Below, piece by piece: positions 22,408-33,726 of a DNA stretch of 64,000 bases. Positions within the stretch are counted from its first letter, which is position 1. Each line of letters begins with the position of its first letter. The notes beneath the pieces are model-generated. The model made no database searches and was not told the origin of the DNA. It was given only the letters and a program-made list of their open reading frames with translations. The DNA comes from Pogonophryne albipinna (lineage: Eukaryota > Chordata > Actinopteri > Perciformes > Artedidraconidae), in assembly GCA_028583405.1 (NCBI GenBank), contig CM053264.1, positions 12,109,287-12,173,286 on the forward strand. Reading direction: 5' to 3'. A program made the position numbers and the translations under genes.

Positions 22408-23790
22408 CAGGGATACAGACTCATCAGGTATGAAAAAAAAGGTGACAAGGATCCGAGCCCCCGACCCCACGGAGTATCGGTTTTAAAATGAGGAATAACA
22501 GATGATTTTAGCAGTCAGAACAACTAAAGCAGCAGTGGTAATAATAACAGAAACGCTACAGAGTCACATTTAATAGAAATATATAGAACCATTCATATTA
22601 ATTGTGTAGCAGTCAGTTTATAATTTTGGCAGCACTGTTGAGCATTTTGAGAAAAAATAAATGTATTTTCATGCCTCTGTGCAAGGCTTAGTCTTTCTAT
22701 CTGTATAACCAGTGCTGTTAAGTAACTAAGTTCATAAACTCAACTAGTACTATACTTGGGTACAATTTTGAGATACTTGTACTTTATTTAAGTATTTAAA
22801 TGTTTTGCTACGTATTCTTCTACTCCACTACAGTTCAGAGGTAGCCTACATGGTGTATTTCTACTCCACTACATGTATTTAATATCTTTAGTTACTTTAC
22901 AGATCTGGATGAATGATGTGAAATCTAATCGAGTGTTGAATCAGACTTTAGTTCCACCTGGAGTAAATCCACAAGCTACCCTGCAGTATACAAAGTCATT
23001 CAGACTGGCTGCACTTTTACCAGCTTTGAGAACACTTTCATGATCAATCATTATAAAACGTATCTATATATATTATTCTGAATGTGAACCAATCTGCACA
23101 ATGATTTCTTTTATTGTCGCTATTTCCACTATATTTTGATGGGAATACTTTTATACTTTTACCTGAGTAACATTTTGAATGCAGTACTTTTACTGTAACA
23201 TAGTATTCCTACGCTCTGGCACTTCTACTTTTACTCAAGTACAAGATCTGAGTACTAAAACTAACGTTAGCAGATAGTGACACTGTATGCTGGTTAGCTA
23301 GCTCAACGATTCCTTAAATAATATTGCGACAGAGAAAAACTTTTAAGTTCACTTTACGCTCTGCCGCTCCGACAGGGAGCTCTGCTCTGAACACCTGAAC
23401 GCCCCGTTCTAACAGCTGTTCACCAGCGGTCCAGTCTGTGCCACAGTGACTCCGGACCACACAGCTCATTTTAACGAACGTACCCGTAGATAATGTGGCT
23501 GCTGAAGCTAGACCATCTTCGCGAAAATAGCAGAGCCTTATTTTACATCCTTGAGCAGAGCCGACAGAAAGGAGGACTCGAGCACACAGCTCGCGCTTCA
23601 TTGTCATATATAAAAGAGCACCGTGCGTGTCATGATGGCACATAACAGCTCGCGGCTGCAGATTACTCCGGTTCCCAGAACCCCATACCCCAATGATATT
23701 TTTATTGCAGATCTACATGAATCACACAAACGACCTATTTTGGATTCATAACTGCGAATTTCGCAGAAATGTGACAAGTTTGCACCCCTG
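22408..23790. mobile_element. non-autonomous DNA transposon (CAGGGRTRCARACT ends) inserted in the provirus
   Basis: The left end CAGGGATACAGACTCATC (22408) and the right end, reverse complement CAGGGGTGCAAACTTGTC (ending 23790), form imperfect inverted repeats. A TSD is not clean (CTTGT occurs on both sides). The interior matches, in inverted orientation, sequence at about 2760-3670: the GGTGACAAGGATCCGAGCC segment, an AAGTA-rich stretch and the block around GCTAGCTCAACGATTCC. Confidence 0.65.
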
Positions 23791-25593
23791 CTTGTTATCC
23801 TTTTCATTCACAGAGCTGGGAAAATTGTGTATTGATTAGATTCTGATCCGTGCAAGTCCAATTTTAACTGACTTTAGTTCTAATGTTAATGTTAATTTGA
23901 TTTCAACCCATACGTAATTATTTAAATTAACTCAACATTTCACATGATGGATTAGTGTTCCACATTTTCTTCCCCCACTCATTTGTTGTGCAATTACGCC
24001 AATAGTAAAGAGAGACATTGATGGCCCTGTGTCCTTTTTGTTAGTACGTGGTTCCATTTTGTCTGTGGCCTTGGACGGCTTCACTAAGAGTCACCCAGTT
24101 CTGCCCTGCTACAGTCCGGCTGAGTGCAGTCACAGAGATGCTATGGCTGCTCTACATGAAATGACATTAATGGTCTGATCCGAGAATGGACACCATTTCC
24201 TGCTCCCAGAGTGAATGACGCTCCTCAAACTGAACATTGCAGCCGTGGATTGATACTGTCTCACATGGGTCTGCTCCCCCCCATGGAGCCATGAACTGAA
24301 AGCTTGACCTCTGCTTTGAACACTTGGAAGCCTCATTGCCACGCCAGCACCAAACCTTGGGTCAGTCAGATGGGACTAACGGCTTCACTTAGGGCATTTG
24401 GGTCAAGCACATGACTCTCGTTACCGCAGAGTGGGTTGTTTTAAGGCTATTCATACTGCTATGCAGAGGATGCCTGTAAGTTGGCAAGCTGTTAAAAAAA
24501 CCCTACTATGTTTAGTATAGGCCTCATGTCAGGGGCCTCTTACTGTCTACTTCTACATGTATTCGCATTATATGGACCATGTTTCCACCTGGTGAAACTA
24601 GAGGCTGCACGGAGCTCGAGCTACAATACAACCATTTTGTTCTGCTCTAACGATTCAATTTATAGATTCTACATCTAAACAATTCGTTTTTATTGTTTCC
24701 AATGATAACGTCACCTTAAGTGGAGGGATGCAAACCTGTTTTCAAACGTAAGGTTTTCAATTTGTTTAACATTTCTCAGTAATGACACCCTCGGACGCCC
24801 ACTATCATTCATGCTGTGCCTTCAGTGATAACTCAGATGTTAAGGGGGTTGAAGCTTTTCCTCCCGAATCGGCTATGCTTTGTTGTTTTTGTTTTTTTCA
24901 ACAACGGTGTGCATTTCCTGCATGATATATGCTTCTCACAATTGTTTTTTGTTAGCTGCGCATAGGTGATGCTGAGTCTTCTCGAGTAATGGATTATGAT
25001 CTCTACCATGCTACATGGACTCGCATGTTTTATTTCATATCTAACAGAAGTGAGAGACGAAAGACGTGGAGAAGATGTTAGAGAGATGTGGTAGAGAGAA
25101 TAGAGGGGATAGGAAAGAGAGATGAGATATTTGCGAGTTGCATACTGATACTGAGTCTTATCGATTGATAGCTTATAGACAATACCATGTTTGAATAGAC
25201 TCCTACTTGTTCTTAACACATGTGACATATGTAAGAAGAGGGAGGGGAGAGTCAATTATATTGAGTAATTGATTTCATATTGGAACATTTATTTCAAATG
25301 TATTTTTGATAAACTAATATTTTATCAAACGGTAAATGGTGAATTAATATAACATTTAGAATCATTGAGAAGGGGTTATATCCACAGGGACTAGCTCACA
25401 TTTAACTTAAAATAACATTTCTCTGCTATGGACTGATGAAAATATGATTATTGCATGTTAAATGACTAACACAAACCTTACATTTATAATGTGCATGTGT
25501 CAGGAAGGCTCCCAAATAATTCTGAGGGGCCTATCCTATTTTGTAATTGAATGATAAATGTGCTAATCCATCACCTTGAGTTGTCTTCACTCA
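23791..25593. other. provirus interior between hAT insertion and env, no genes recognised
   Basis: No retroviral protein motif is found in any frame. There is purine-rich sequence near 25040-25130 and 25225-25250. It ends in the candidate env splice acceptor CTTCACTCAG (25585-25594). Confidence 0.4.
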
Positions 25594-25676
25594 GGAAAAC
25601 ATCCCTATCAAGTGTTAATAGTGACCAGAACAGCCCTGAGAGTACAAGGTAGAGCGGAGTGGATTCACGCTTCCAG

Positions 25677-27467
25677 ATGTCGTCTCTCTCCTCTACTGGA
25701 TGCTGGCGTGTGAAGGCAGTCATCATCATCGTCATTCTGGGTCTACTGTACCTGGCCAAGGACGCCCTGCTAGATGAAGCTGTGGAAATCCCAACGACAG
25801 GAGGCGAGGGCTCTCGCCCCTCTGAGGGAGAAAATAAGGTGCTCTTATCTGAGAGCGCAGACGACTTGACTACTCAGGGTCCAGACCCTGAGGGCAAAAC
25901 AACACCAACGGGCAAATCAGTGCCTAGCGACAAGGACAGGTTGTATCAGATCACCACACAGACATTCAGTATGGTGCGAGAGACACAAAGAGAGAGAAAA
26001 GGAGGAAGAATAAGGAGGATTGTCTCCCTCCCTGGACATAAATCAGAGACTATTTCTTTCAACTGTCCAACTTCAATATGTAACTCATCTAATTGTATTA
26101 TTGTGTTTCCTGTGTTTTTAGTTTACTCAACGTGGGAGATGTATCCAAAGAACCAGTACCATTGGTTCAGGGAGTCGTCAGAGGTGGTAAGAATAGCTCT
26201 CAACACAATTGACAATATGCCCCCAGAACTGTGGTGTAGCACTTTAGAACAGTTACAGACACTAATAAAGGATGAGGTAAAATGTACAATGAGGAAACCA
26301 GATTACCAGGTTCCCAATCCAGGTGTCACTGCATGCACATTTACTGGACCAAATAGTGAAACAAATGTTCTATCCACTCCACTTAAACAATCAGGAGGTG
26401 ATGTAGATTCTTTACAAAAGGCCTTAATCACTCCTTCTAAACGAACCAAATCTAATTCTGCGATAAGTTTAATGTTAGACTACGCACATGAACGCAATGT
26501 TAGCAACTGTTGGCTGTGCCAAAATATGCCAGAATCCATGCATTCCCCAATGTTTAGTCCAATTCCTTTCACGAAAGCTGACTACGGTCTAGTGAGCTGG
26601 AATGATATAGCATCCCGAATTAGCGATGAGGCAGATGACTGTTATACTCCTTCATACCCCATAGACTCTGAGCAACATTTACAGTACGAGGGCTTAGTCT
26701 CTCTTATTGTTGATACAGTAAATAAAGATTACCTGCCAGATGGTTTCAAACGATTAATGATGCTAAGACTTATATATGTCAATAAATACATCCACCTAGC
26801 TTTTGAATACAGATTCCAATTAGCTCTAGTCCAGACTAATTGCTCAGCTAATTCTACGAGTCCAACATGTACAATGCGACCACACACCCCATCTTTGTTG
26901 GTTGAAGCTTTGGTAACCGTTGTGCCCTGGTTTGGCTCCAGAACAGTGGACTCCGTTAAAGTTAAAATACATGACTGTACGCAGCCAATACCCTTAGGCA
27001 AGCCTCCCACACGTGATTGTTCAGTATATGTTCCACCAGTTGTAGTGCACGAGTGGAAAAATGTGTCTATCTGTTTCCAGAATGAAGCAGGATCTCACAT
27101 CTCTCCAGATGTGGGACACAGCGACTGTAATACCATAGTGAGGGTAAAATTAGCCAGAATTCCCCTCCCACAGAGAGTGTACTTAGTTTGCGGCGACAGG
27201 GCCTATGGCTGTGTGCCATATGACATTTTTGATGGCACCTGTTATCTAGCCTACCTAATCCCTTTAATCCGTAAAGTAGAGCCTAATGAGATTGCAGCGA
27301 TACTTCCTTCTTTACACAGGAACAGCAGGTCCATTACACAAGGACAACAGATAGCTAGCCTATTTTTGCCTTGGTACGGTATTTATGTTACTCAGCAGGA
27401 AATAGTGGCACTGTCCAACGTAGTGGAGCACCATCTAAATCTAAAGGGGAATAACAAAATTGCATGA
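25677..27467 (+). pseudogene. retroviral envelope-like reading frame (env remnant)
   Basis: Open for 596 codons from ATG 25677. It has an N-terminal hydrophobic segment (about residues 14-29) and an R-I-R-R furin-like site at residues 111-114 preceded by other basic residues. A cysteine-rich ectodomain with several N-x-S/T sites follows, with a CWLC motif at residues 278-281 of the type seen in gammaretrovirus-like surface subunits. The frame ends at TGA 27465 before any membrane anchor; the anchor continues in another frame (27468-27768). The usual CX6CC and heptad region of the transmembrane subunit is not visible, so the protein is interrupted and probably shortened there. Family assignment rests on the CWLC motif, the LTR context and the anchor; no alignment was made. 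Confidence 0.65.
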
Positions 27468-27768
27468 AACTCATGGATTTACATTAGGGGATTTAAGTGG
27501 AACCATTGGATCCTGGGGAGCGGGGTTGGTTAAATTTGTTGTTACTGTTTCAGTGTTTATCTTGGTTGTGCTAATCCTAGTGATCTGTTTGATAACTGTA
27601 GTTAAATTAGCCATACGCAGGGTTGCCAAGACCGCCCTCCAAGCCCCACAGAGGCTAGTCGGATATTCAACTGTAGGTGAGACAATGTTAATGTACGACG
27701 CGGAGCTTCCAGATCCCTGGGTCTCCATTGCGGTTTCTGCTCCATGGGTACCGCCATTCAGCGATTGA
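27468..27768 (+). pseudogene. env remnant: membrane anchor and cytoplasmic tail in a shifted frame
   Basis: In the frame shifted from the upstream env ORF there is a GDLSGTIGSWGAGLVKF stretch, then about 25 hydrophobic residues, then a basic-start tail of about 55 residues to the stop at 27766-27768. The order membrane-proximal segment, anchor, tail matches retroviral transmembrane subunits. There is no suitable start codon of its own. Confidence 0.55.
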
Positions 27769-28514
27769 TAAATGATTAAAGTTGACACTCAAAATAAAGA
27801 ACAGATATGTTGGATTTTTCTCTTTTCAGGTTGTTATAATAAATGTCTGACTTTTCCTTTTCAGATTTTTGAACAAATGTATTTGAATGAAATATATGTA
27901 CTACTAAGTGCCTTACTCTTGAATAAAGCGTAATGAAGTAAACGTAAAGTAATGTTAAAGATTGAGGACACTGCAACTTTGCAGGTTACAGATTGATCTA
28001 TTCATCACTGTGAATTTATACCTTAACTGTGAATTTATACCTTAATTATGAATTTTAGCTGGATCTCTCATGATTCTGATTTTATACCTCAATTGGATTT
28101 CTTATAATCCTAAATTCTAATTGTGTTTTAATAAGTAATTGCCTTGAAGTGAATCTTTAAAGATGTAAGCTGATTTAGAATTTGTGTTTGATGAATGAGA
28201 TTAACTGAGTGATAAATGATAAAAGATCTTATTTTTGAAACATATATTTTGCTATTATATTTTTGTATTTCATGTGTGCTTATTATTGTGCTTTTGACAA
28301 ATGATGCCAAACACCGAGGAGAGATGATTTTTCTATTATGGTTGACTGTGCTCAATCTTTTTGATTGAAATGTTTCAATCTTGTTCTACTTTTGATGTAA
28401 TTGATGTAAGTGGGCCCACACAACTCTGAAGACGCTTATTGATTTAAGTAGTGACTGAAATATTCTTAGACTAATGTTAATTGGTTATCAATAGATTGAT
28501 AAAAAGAATGGAAC
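27769..28514 (+). other. AT-rich segment between env and 3' LTR
   Basis: No coding frame is seen. A short purine-rich stretch (AAAAAGAATGGAA, about 28501-28513) directly before the LTR is a weak polypurine-tract candidate. A GTGAATTTATACCTTAA-like unit is repeated near 28010-28045. Confidence 0.4.
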
Positions 28515-28953
28515 TGTCAGAGAATATTTTAACCTGATCATTTGGTAATATTGAGTTTCTCAGCGTTCCTGGGAACCTGTCTTTATTACAAACATCTGCT
28601 TCCCATTAAATCGCAATATCCCCTTGCGGCAACTTTAACTGGGTAACAGGTCAAAGGTTCATCTTCTTGTCTGCTGGATGATGAATATGGTAGACACAGA
28701 GGAGCCTTTGTACTGACTATCTGGCATTGATTAGATGGAGTTAGAATAGGTCTGTCCCTTTTCTATATATGTGGATCTAAATTCTTTTTGTCTTTAGAGT
28801 TTCGCGTGGTGACCTGCAGTTAACATCTGTGATAAACCGAGCGAGGCTCTCCGGCCGTTTTCTCTGTGAACTTTCAATAAATCTCAAGGTGTTTGATTAA
28901 ACAACGAGTCCAGTGAACAATGTTTCCTGCACCGCTCTGAAGTTTCCGTAACA
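28515..28953 (+). repeat. 3' LTR of the env-carrying provirus
   Basis: 439 bp, about 99% identical to the 5' LTR. The following CCGGG matches the bases before the 5' LTR. The near-identity indicates a recent insertion or recent gene conversion. Confidence 0.9.
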
Positions 28954-29302
28954 CCGGGTAGACACATGCCACATGTTCTTTTTTGTCTTTGGTGTATTCA
29001 AGTTCATACAATACATGCTGCTGCCAACTTCATGTTCTCAGGAAATGTCACCTTCTTACTTCATGCATTTGTAATCATAAAACAAGACAGGAAATGCTCA
29101 GAGTTTTAAGTGAATTAAGAAATGACACAGTAAGTAAACAAACGTATTTAATTAGAATTGTAGATTGTAATTGACAAGGTGTGTAAACAATGTTGGAATT
29201 CAACAAAAAATGTTCCTTAAGAAACAAATGTGTTCCAACCTTGATTATCTAAAATAAATAATATGAATCTGGTTGTATATGTGAAGCTCCTACACTTAGG
29301 AC

Positions 29303-30157
29303 CAGAGATGGAGTACTCGAGTCCTGGACTCGGACTCGAGTGCCGATTTTCGGGACTCGTGACTTGACTCGGACTCGCGCACTGATTGACGCGACTCGGA
29401 TTCGTGAATTCTCACGAACGATGACTTGGACTCGGACTCGGCTCGGACACTCCTTGGATGACTCGGACTTGGACTCGGACTCGAGCAAGTTTTCTCTGGA
29501 GTCTGGTTTCCTCTGTGTCCTGGCGTGTGCACCTGCGAGGCGAGTTCACGTACTGGGCGCGCCCCCGCTGCTATACCAGTCTAAAGATGTCCAGAGACAC
29601 ACCCCGCATCTTGCTGTATGCTTTTAAAGATTTCGTTTCCATATTGGGAAAGAGCAGCACAAAATGCACATTATGTGGACAGAAGATAGAAGAGAAGACT
29701 GGGACAACGTCGAATTTCACCCAGAAAAGTAAGTAGAAATGCTATTGTTAGCTTGCTAACCCACGTTAACGTTAGCCACTAAATTGACTCCACAAAGGTT
29801 TTAAGATGTCGGGTTAGATGGAGGTAGGGGTTGATATCACATCCTATAATAGACACATTAGTATACCATGACAGGATAAAAGCAATGTAGAGGAGCTACA
29901 GCTACATTTCAACACATATATCCACTAAGATTAATACATGAAGACTTGTGACTCGGACTTGACTTGGACTCTTCTTGGGTGACTCGGACTCGAACACAGG
30001 TAATGGTGACTCGGACTCGACTCGGACACTCCTTGGGTGACTCGGACTTGGACTCGGACACGACTCTCCCTAGGTGACTCGGACTTGGACTCGGACTCGA
30101 AGAGTGGGGACTCAAGAGTGACTTGGACTTGTGAATTGGTGACTTGACTACAACACG
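29303..30157. mobile_element. decayed DNA transposon with ACTCGGACT-rich subterminal arrays
   Basis: It starts CAGAGATGGAGTACTCGAG (29303). Both ends (29320-29490 and 29940-30150) are dense in GACTCGGACT/GACTTGGACT units in the same orientation as written. The middle carries a transposase exon remnant (29588-29728). The right boundary is approximate. The arginine/serine-rich frames on the minus strand are repeat artefacts. Confidence 0.65.
29588..29728 (+). pseudogene. transposase N-terminal exon with BED-type zinc-finger half
   Basis: Codons read KCTLCGQKIEEKTGTTSNF, the C-x2-C half of a BED finger followed by the usual TSNF element. The stretch ends at a donor-like AAG|TAAGTAG. The remaining transposase domains are missing. 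This ties the ACTCGGACT-rich element to a hAT-type parent. Confidence 0.55.
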
Positions 30158-30361
30158 GACATATTAAAAAGAGACAGATTAGAGAAAAATTGTCAGAATT
30201 GAAAGAGCAGAGTTGCCATGACTTTTAGAAGAGATTCAACTTTGTTGTCATTGCACAGAAAAAAACATGATAAAGAGGTAAAGTGTAGAGTTGTTCTTAT
30301 AGTCTTATTTCATCATTCACTGCAACTGATGATTATCACATTAAGAGAGGCAAGCTATACG

Positions 30362-30790
30362 TGTGCACAGGGCCGTCCCTGGCCAACATGAGGCCCCACG
30401 CAAAGTTATACGATGAGGCCCTCTGTTAAGCGAGCGACAACGGGGGGTGGCTAAACCGTGCCACGCCACACTAATTGCGCCGCATAAGCGCATATTTTCG
30501 GCTCAGTTGAGGCACCCTCCGCAAGGTGAGGCCCCCTCCGCAAGGTGAGGCCCCACGCAGTCTGCATGATCGGCCTGTAGGGAGGGTGCGTGTGCATACT
30601 TGCTCGTAATACATTTTATTCTGTGCCTAGTTTTCATACGAAGACAGGTCCAAATCCTAAATAGATTTTCACACGGTTTAAAAAAGCCAATTGTGGTCCA
30701 ATATGCCCAGGGCCGCCCCTCCCTACAGGCCAATCACGCAGGCTGCATGGGGCCCCGCCTTGCGCAGGGGGCCCCGCCCAGAGAGCCTGT
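30362..30790. repeat. decayed CAGGGCCGTCCCTGG-type repeat fragments
   Basis: Two related segments start CAGGGCCGTCCCTGGCC (about 30368) and CAGGGCCGCCCCTCC (about 30710). Each is followed by GGGGCCC-rich sequence and a duplicated CCTCCGCAAGGTGAGGCCC unit (about 30515-30555). Similar debris lies at about 48390-48470 and 49690-49760. No complete ends are present. Confidence 0.5.
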
Positions 30791-30863
30791 AACCCGACAC
30801 CGTTGCAATGAATCGACATCTGACCAATCACGGCTTTGATACGGCCACTAGTGCAGGTGAAGA

Positions 30864-30955
30864 GATGTCGGTGAAAAGACAGTTTCAGTCCGGAGCAAGC
30901 AAGAGGGGAAAAAAAAAAAACATGAAGAAACTAGAGCATCACTCGAAGGTGTGTT
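30864..30955 (+). pseudogene. fragment of a ZMYM/hAT-type transposase N-terminus
   Basis: The codons MSVKRQFQSGASKRGKKK resemble the N-terminal K-R-x-F-x-S-G-A-x-K-R-K start of ZMYM-like hAT transposases found in many fish genomes. The frame stops soon after and no downstream domain follows. Confidence 0.4.
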
Positions 30956-31124
30956 ATTGTATGAGTCAAATGTACAACTTGCGAATGTTGTATAAGTCAA
31001 ATTGCCAATTGCCATATGTTTAGAGTCGGTGAGGTCCTGATAATTTATTCCGGTAAATTATTCTGACCTACTAAATGACCTGACCGAAGTTATTGAGTCT
31101 ATGTAAGTTTACTGCTTGGCTCAG

Positions 31125-31358
31125 ATCCACCAAGGTCAGCAAGATCTCACCTCTATTAACTCCCCGAAGAACCAGGTTCAATTAACTGCTGTTTCTATTC
31201 AGACAACTCTTTTTAATCTGTTTAAGGGATCCCGAAGGATTTTGGTATCAGTGAATGAGGTGTGGTCCTACCTAAACATGAGTGTGGCAGGGTGCAATCT
31301 TACCTTTGAAGCAGGAGAGGAGTGCACAGATGTTCTTTTAGTTGTCCCAGTCCAAAAG
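31125..31358 (+). other. possible orphan exon, not recognised
   Basis: An open stretch of about 78 codons lies between an acceptor-like GGCTCAG (31118-31124) and a donor-like AAG|GTGAGA (31358/31359). The product includes SVNEVWSYLNMS and TFEAGEECTDVLLVV. The family is not recognised and no neighbouring exon was found. It may be a chance frame or debris from a transposon gene. Confidence 0.2.
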
Positions 31359-31588
31359 GTGAGATCAGTTTATTTGAAGAAAAATAGGTCCAAACTAATA
31401 CAGGGTTTTTACCTTCTCTCTTTAACACATTATAATCATACGAAACATATCATGCTGGGGTTATATTTTTATCTAAAACCTTAATTCATATTTCTCCCAT
31501 TAAAGTCTTCCGACGAAATTCAAAAAGAATTTCCTCGTGATGGTGTAGGTTTTCTAATTAGATCTAACATCCTGATACATTTTCATGT

Positions 31589-31720
31589 CTTCCAGGCAGG
31601 GCTAACTAAACTTATTAACTCTAAGTTTCCTGTACGTTTAATAACGTCTTTCCAGGTAGGGTTAACTAAACTTATTAACTCTAAGTTTCCTGTACGTTTA
31701 ATAACGTCTTTCCAGGCAGA
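31589..31720. repeat. tandem duplication, two units of about 59 bp
   Basis: The unit beginning TTCCAGGYAGGGYTAACTAA and ending AATAACGTCT occurs twice back to back with two transition differences. A shorter ATCATTCCACTCAGCA duplication follows (about 31725-31775). Confidence 0.8.
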
Positions 31721-31775
31721 TCATTCCACTCAGCAAACACATCTCCCATCAAATCATTCCACTCAGCATTCAACC

Positions 31776-32386
31776 AAGAAATTTGAGAAATATTTACTAA
31801 GTCTGAGAGAACCTTACCGAGAGCTATTTACCCAGCTCTGAGGGCCAGAGCCTACCGGGAGAGAGTATACCAGGGGGAAACCCCCCTCCGTCTCGCTCGC
31901 TCGAAAAAAAACAGTATTTTTATGCTCAAAAAACCGGATAGAAAAACCCCAAAAACACCTCCTCTATACCAAACCAATTAAACAAACTGGGCATGGCCAC
32001 TGATGTACAGGGCTGGACATATTCTTTTGGCTATGGCATAAGACACACCTTCCCATGTTTGTGAAAAAAAAAGGCATGACCAGACATATTCTATGACATC
32101 ACCACCTTTTTGAGGCCTCAATGTGTTTCTCCTTAAGTCAGGAGTCCCCCTCCCTGTGCACTGCTGTGAGAGGAGAGAGAAGAAACTGCCTACTCTCTTA
32201 TCAGAGAGTAAGGCATAAATAATTATAGGTCTTACACTCAACTTAACAAACCACTTGTGTTTTGTTTATACTGTAAATATAGAAAAACCTAAAATATGAA
32301 GCATTTTCATTGTGGGTTATACAAGAATATAATTAATTATATTTGATTATAACTAACTTTCGCATAATATGAGTGAATTAATGTTG
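31776..32386. other. unannotated intergenic sequence
   Basis: No gene is recognised. A short homologous pair (GGACATATTCTTTTGGC near 32013 and AGACATATTCTATGAC near 32081) is visible, nothing more. Confidence 0.35.
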
Positions 32387-32760
32387 AAATATGGTTAGGC
32401 AGAAATATTGAATCCATGTTGAAACCCCGACATTGAAATTAAACAGAAAGCGCAAATTGTTTTAATGTTGAATAAACGTTGGACTTTCAACCATAACTGA
32501 CACTATCAATGTTGATTCAACCATCATCTAAATAGGAATCTACATGCACATTTTTGGTTGATTTTACATTGAATCAATGTTAGGAATCGACATTGATTCA
32601 ACCATCATCCAAATGGGAATCTACATGTAAATTGTAGTTGATTTTATATTGAATCAGTGTTAAGAATCAATATTGATTCAACCATCATCATCTAAATGGG
32701 AATCTAAATGTAAAACTTACATTAAAATATTCAACTTTTCTAAGCATACTGTAACACATT
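32387..32760. repeat. tandem array with ATTGAATCAATGTT core
   Basis: About three units of 75-90 bp contain CATTGATTCAACCATCATC and ATTGAATCAATGTTA. The array is interrupted at 32776 by the Tx1-type LINE. A related array lies at 42365-42548. Confidence 0.7.
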
Positions 32761-32922
32761 AAAAAAGTGAATGTTGACTTCCGGAATGAAGAGTGAGGAG
32801 TAGACGTGTTTTCCTCCGCTCCCTCGCTTCCAACTTTTTTATTAGGTAGAAACCTCATTTCTCACTTCATACTTACACTAGTCGATGCATAACAACTGAG
32901 CAACTTTATACCTTAAGGAGAC

Positions 32923-33726
32923 ATGCCCGCAAAACAAGTCAAGAAAGACTCTTTGCCTACGGAGAAAGTCGCTACTAGCGACGTTAGCATGGAGGCGCTA
33001 ACCAGCTTGTTGGAGAGCCATAAAGTGTCTCTCTCAACGGAATTCAAAACTGTCATCGCCGCATTCGAGTCCAAAATTGATCTGGTTCATGCGACTATCT
33101 CTGATCATGGGCAGCGTATTACCTCTTTGGAGTCGAATGCGGATTTGGTCGACGGGCGCGTGTCGACTTTGGAAGCTACATGCGCGGAGCTAGCCGCTAG
33201 CAATGCTAAGCTGCGGGCGAAAACTGCAGACCTCGAGGCCCGCAGCCGCCGCAATAATATCCGCATCATTGGTCTCCCGGAGTCGATTGAGGGCCCGCGA
33301 CCAACCGCCTTGTTCTCCGACCTACTACCCCAGCTTCTGGGGGACCAAATCCTGCCTACTTCTCCTGAACTGATCCGGGCTCACAGGTCGTTAGCCGCGA
33401 AGCCGAAGCCTGGGGAAAGACCGAGGCCTGTCATCATCCGATTTCACAACTTCCAGACCAAGGAAAGAGTCATCCGTGAAGCCCGGAAAATGAGAGCGGA
33501 TCTACGGTACGAGGGGAAACCGATTGCCTTCTACGAAGATTATATTCCCGAGGTTGTGATGCAGCGAGCTCTGTACCGCGAGGTGATGGCGCAGCTGTAT
33601 AAACTCGGACTCAGGCCTGCTCTCCAGTACCCGGCCAAGCTGATGATTACGGCGGAGAATGGAGACAAAGTTCGGCTGTCATCTGTCGAGGAAGCTAAGA
33701 GGTATCTTGCCGCTAAACAGAGGTAG
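32923..33726 (+). CDS. LINE ORF1 protein (L1/Tx1-type RNA-binding protein)
   Basis: 267 codons, uninterrupted. An N-terminal coiled-coil-like region (about residues 25-110, with SLESNADLVDGRVSTLEAT) is followed by the RRM-like core with RSRRNNIRIIGLPES, SPELIRAHRSL, RPRPVIIRFHNFQ and FYEDYIPEV, then a C-terminal domain ending ylAAKQR. This order is that of L1-superfamily ORF1p, which trimerises and coats the LINE RNA. The frame is intact but the element lacks most of ORF2, so it could only act in trans. Confidence 0.85.
   Translation: MPAKQVKKDSLPTEKVATSDVSMEALTSLLESHKVSLSTEFKTVIAAFESKIDLVHATISDHGQRITSLESNADLVDGRVSTLEATCAELAASNAKLRAKTADLEARSRRNNIRIIGLPESIEGPRPTALFSDLLPQLLGDQILPTSPELIRAHRSLAAKPKPGERPRPVIIRFHNFQTKERVIREARKMRADLRYEGKPIAFYEDYIPEVVMQRALYREVMAQLYKLGLRPALQYPAKLMITAENGDKVRLSSVEEAKRYLAAKQR

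Larger units (their letters stand above)
19676..28953 (+). mobile_element. LTR-flanked endogenous retrovirus-like element, env retained, gag-pol absent
   Basis: Two direct 439-bp LTRs (19676-20114 and 28515-28953) start TGTCAGAG and end CGTAACA. A 5-bp TSD, CCGGG, lies outside (19671-19675 and 28954-28958). The interior has a possible primer-binding region right after the 5' LTR, a splice donor near 20159, a candidate acceptor at 25594 and an envelope-like frame from 25677. No gag, protease, reverse transcriptase or integrase motif was found in 20115-25650, which instead holds a CA tract and a hAT-type insertion. The element cannot move on its own. Confidence 0.8.

Noticed and set aside
27463..27486. 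Independent small gene starting in the ATGA overlap after the env frame
   Set aside because: The ATG at 27463 is in a frame that stops after seven codons. The hydrophobic segment downstream is in another frame and lacks a start, so it is the shifted end of env.
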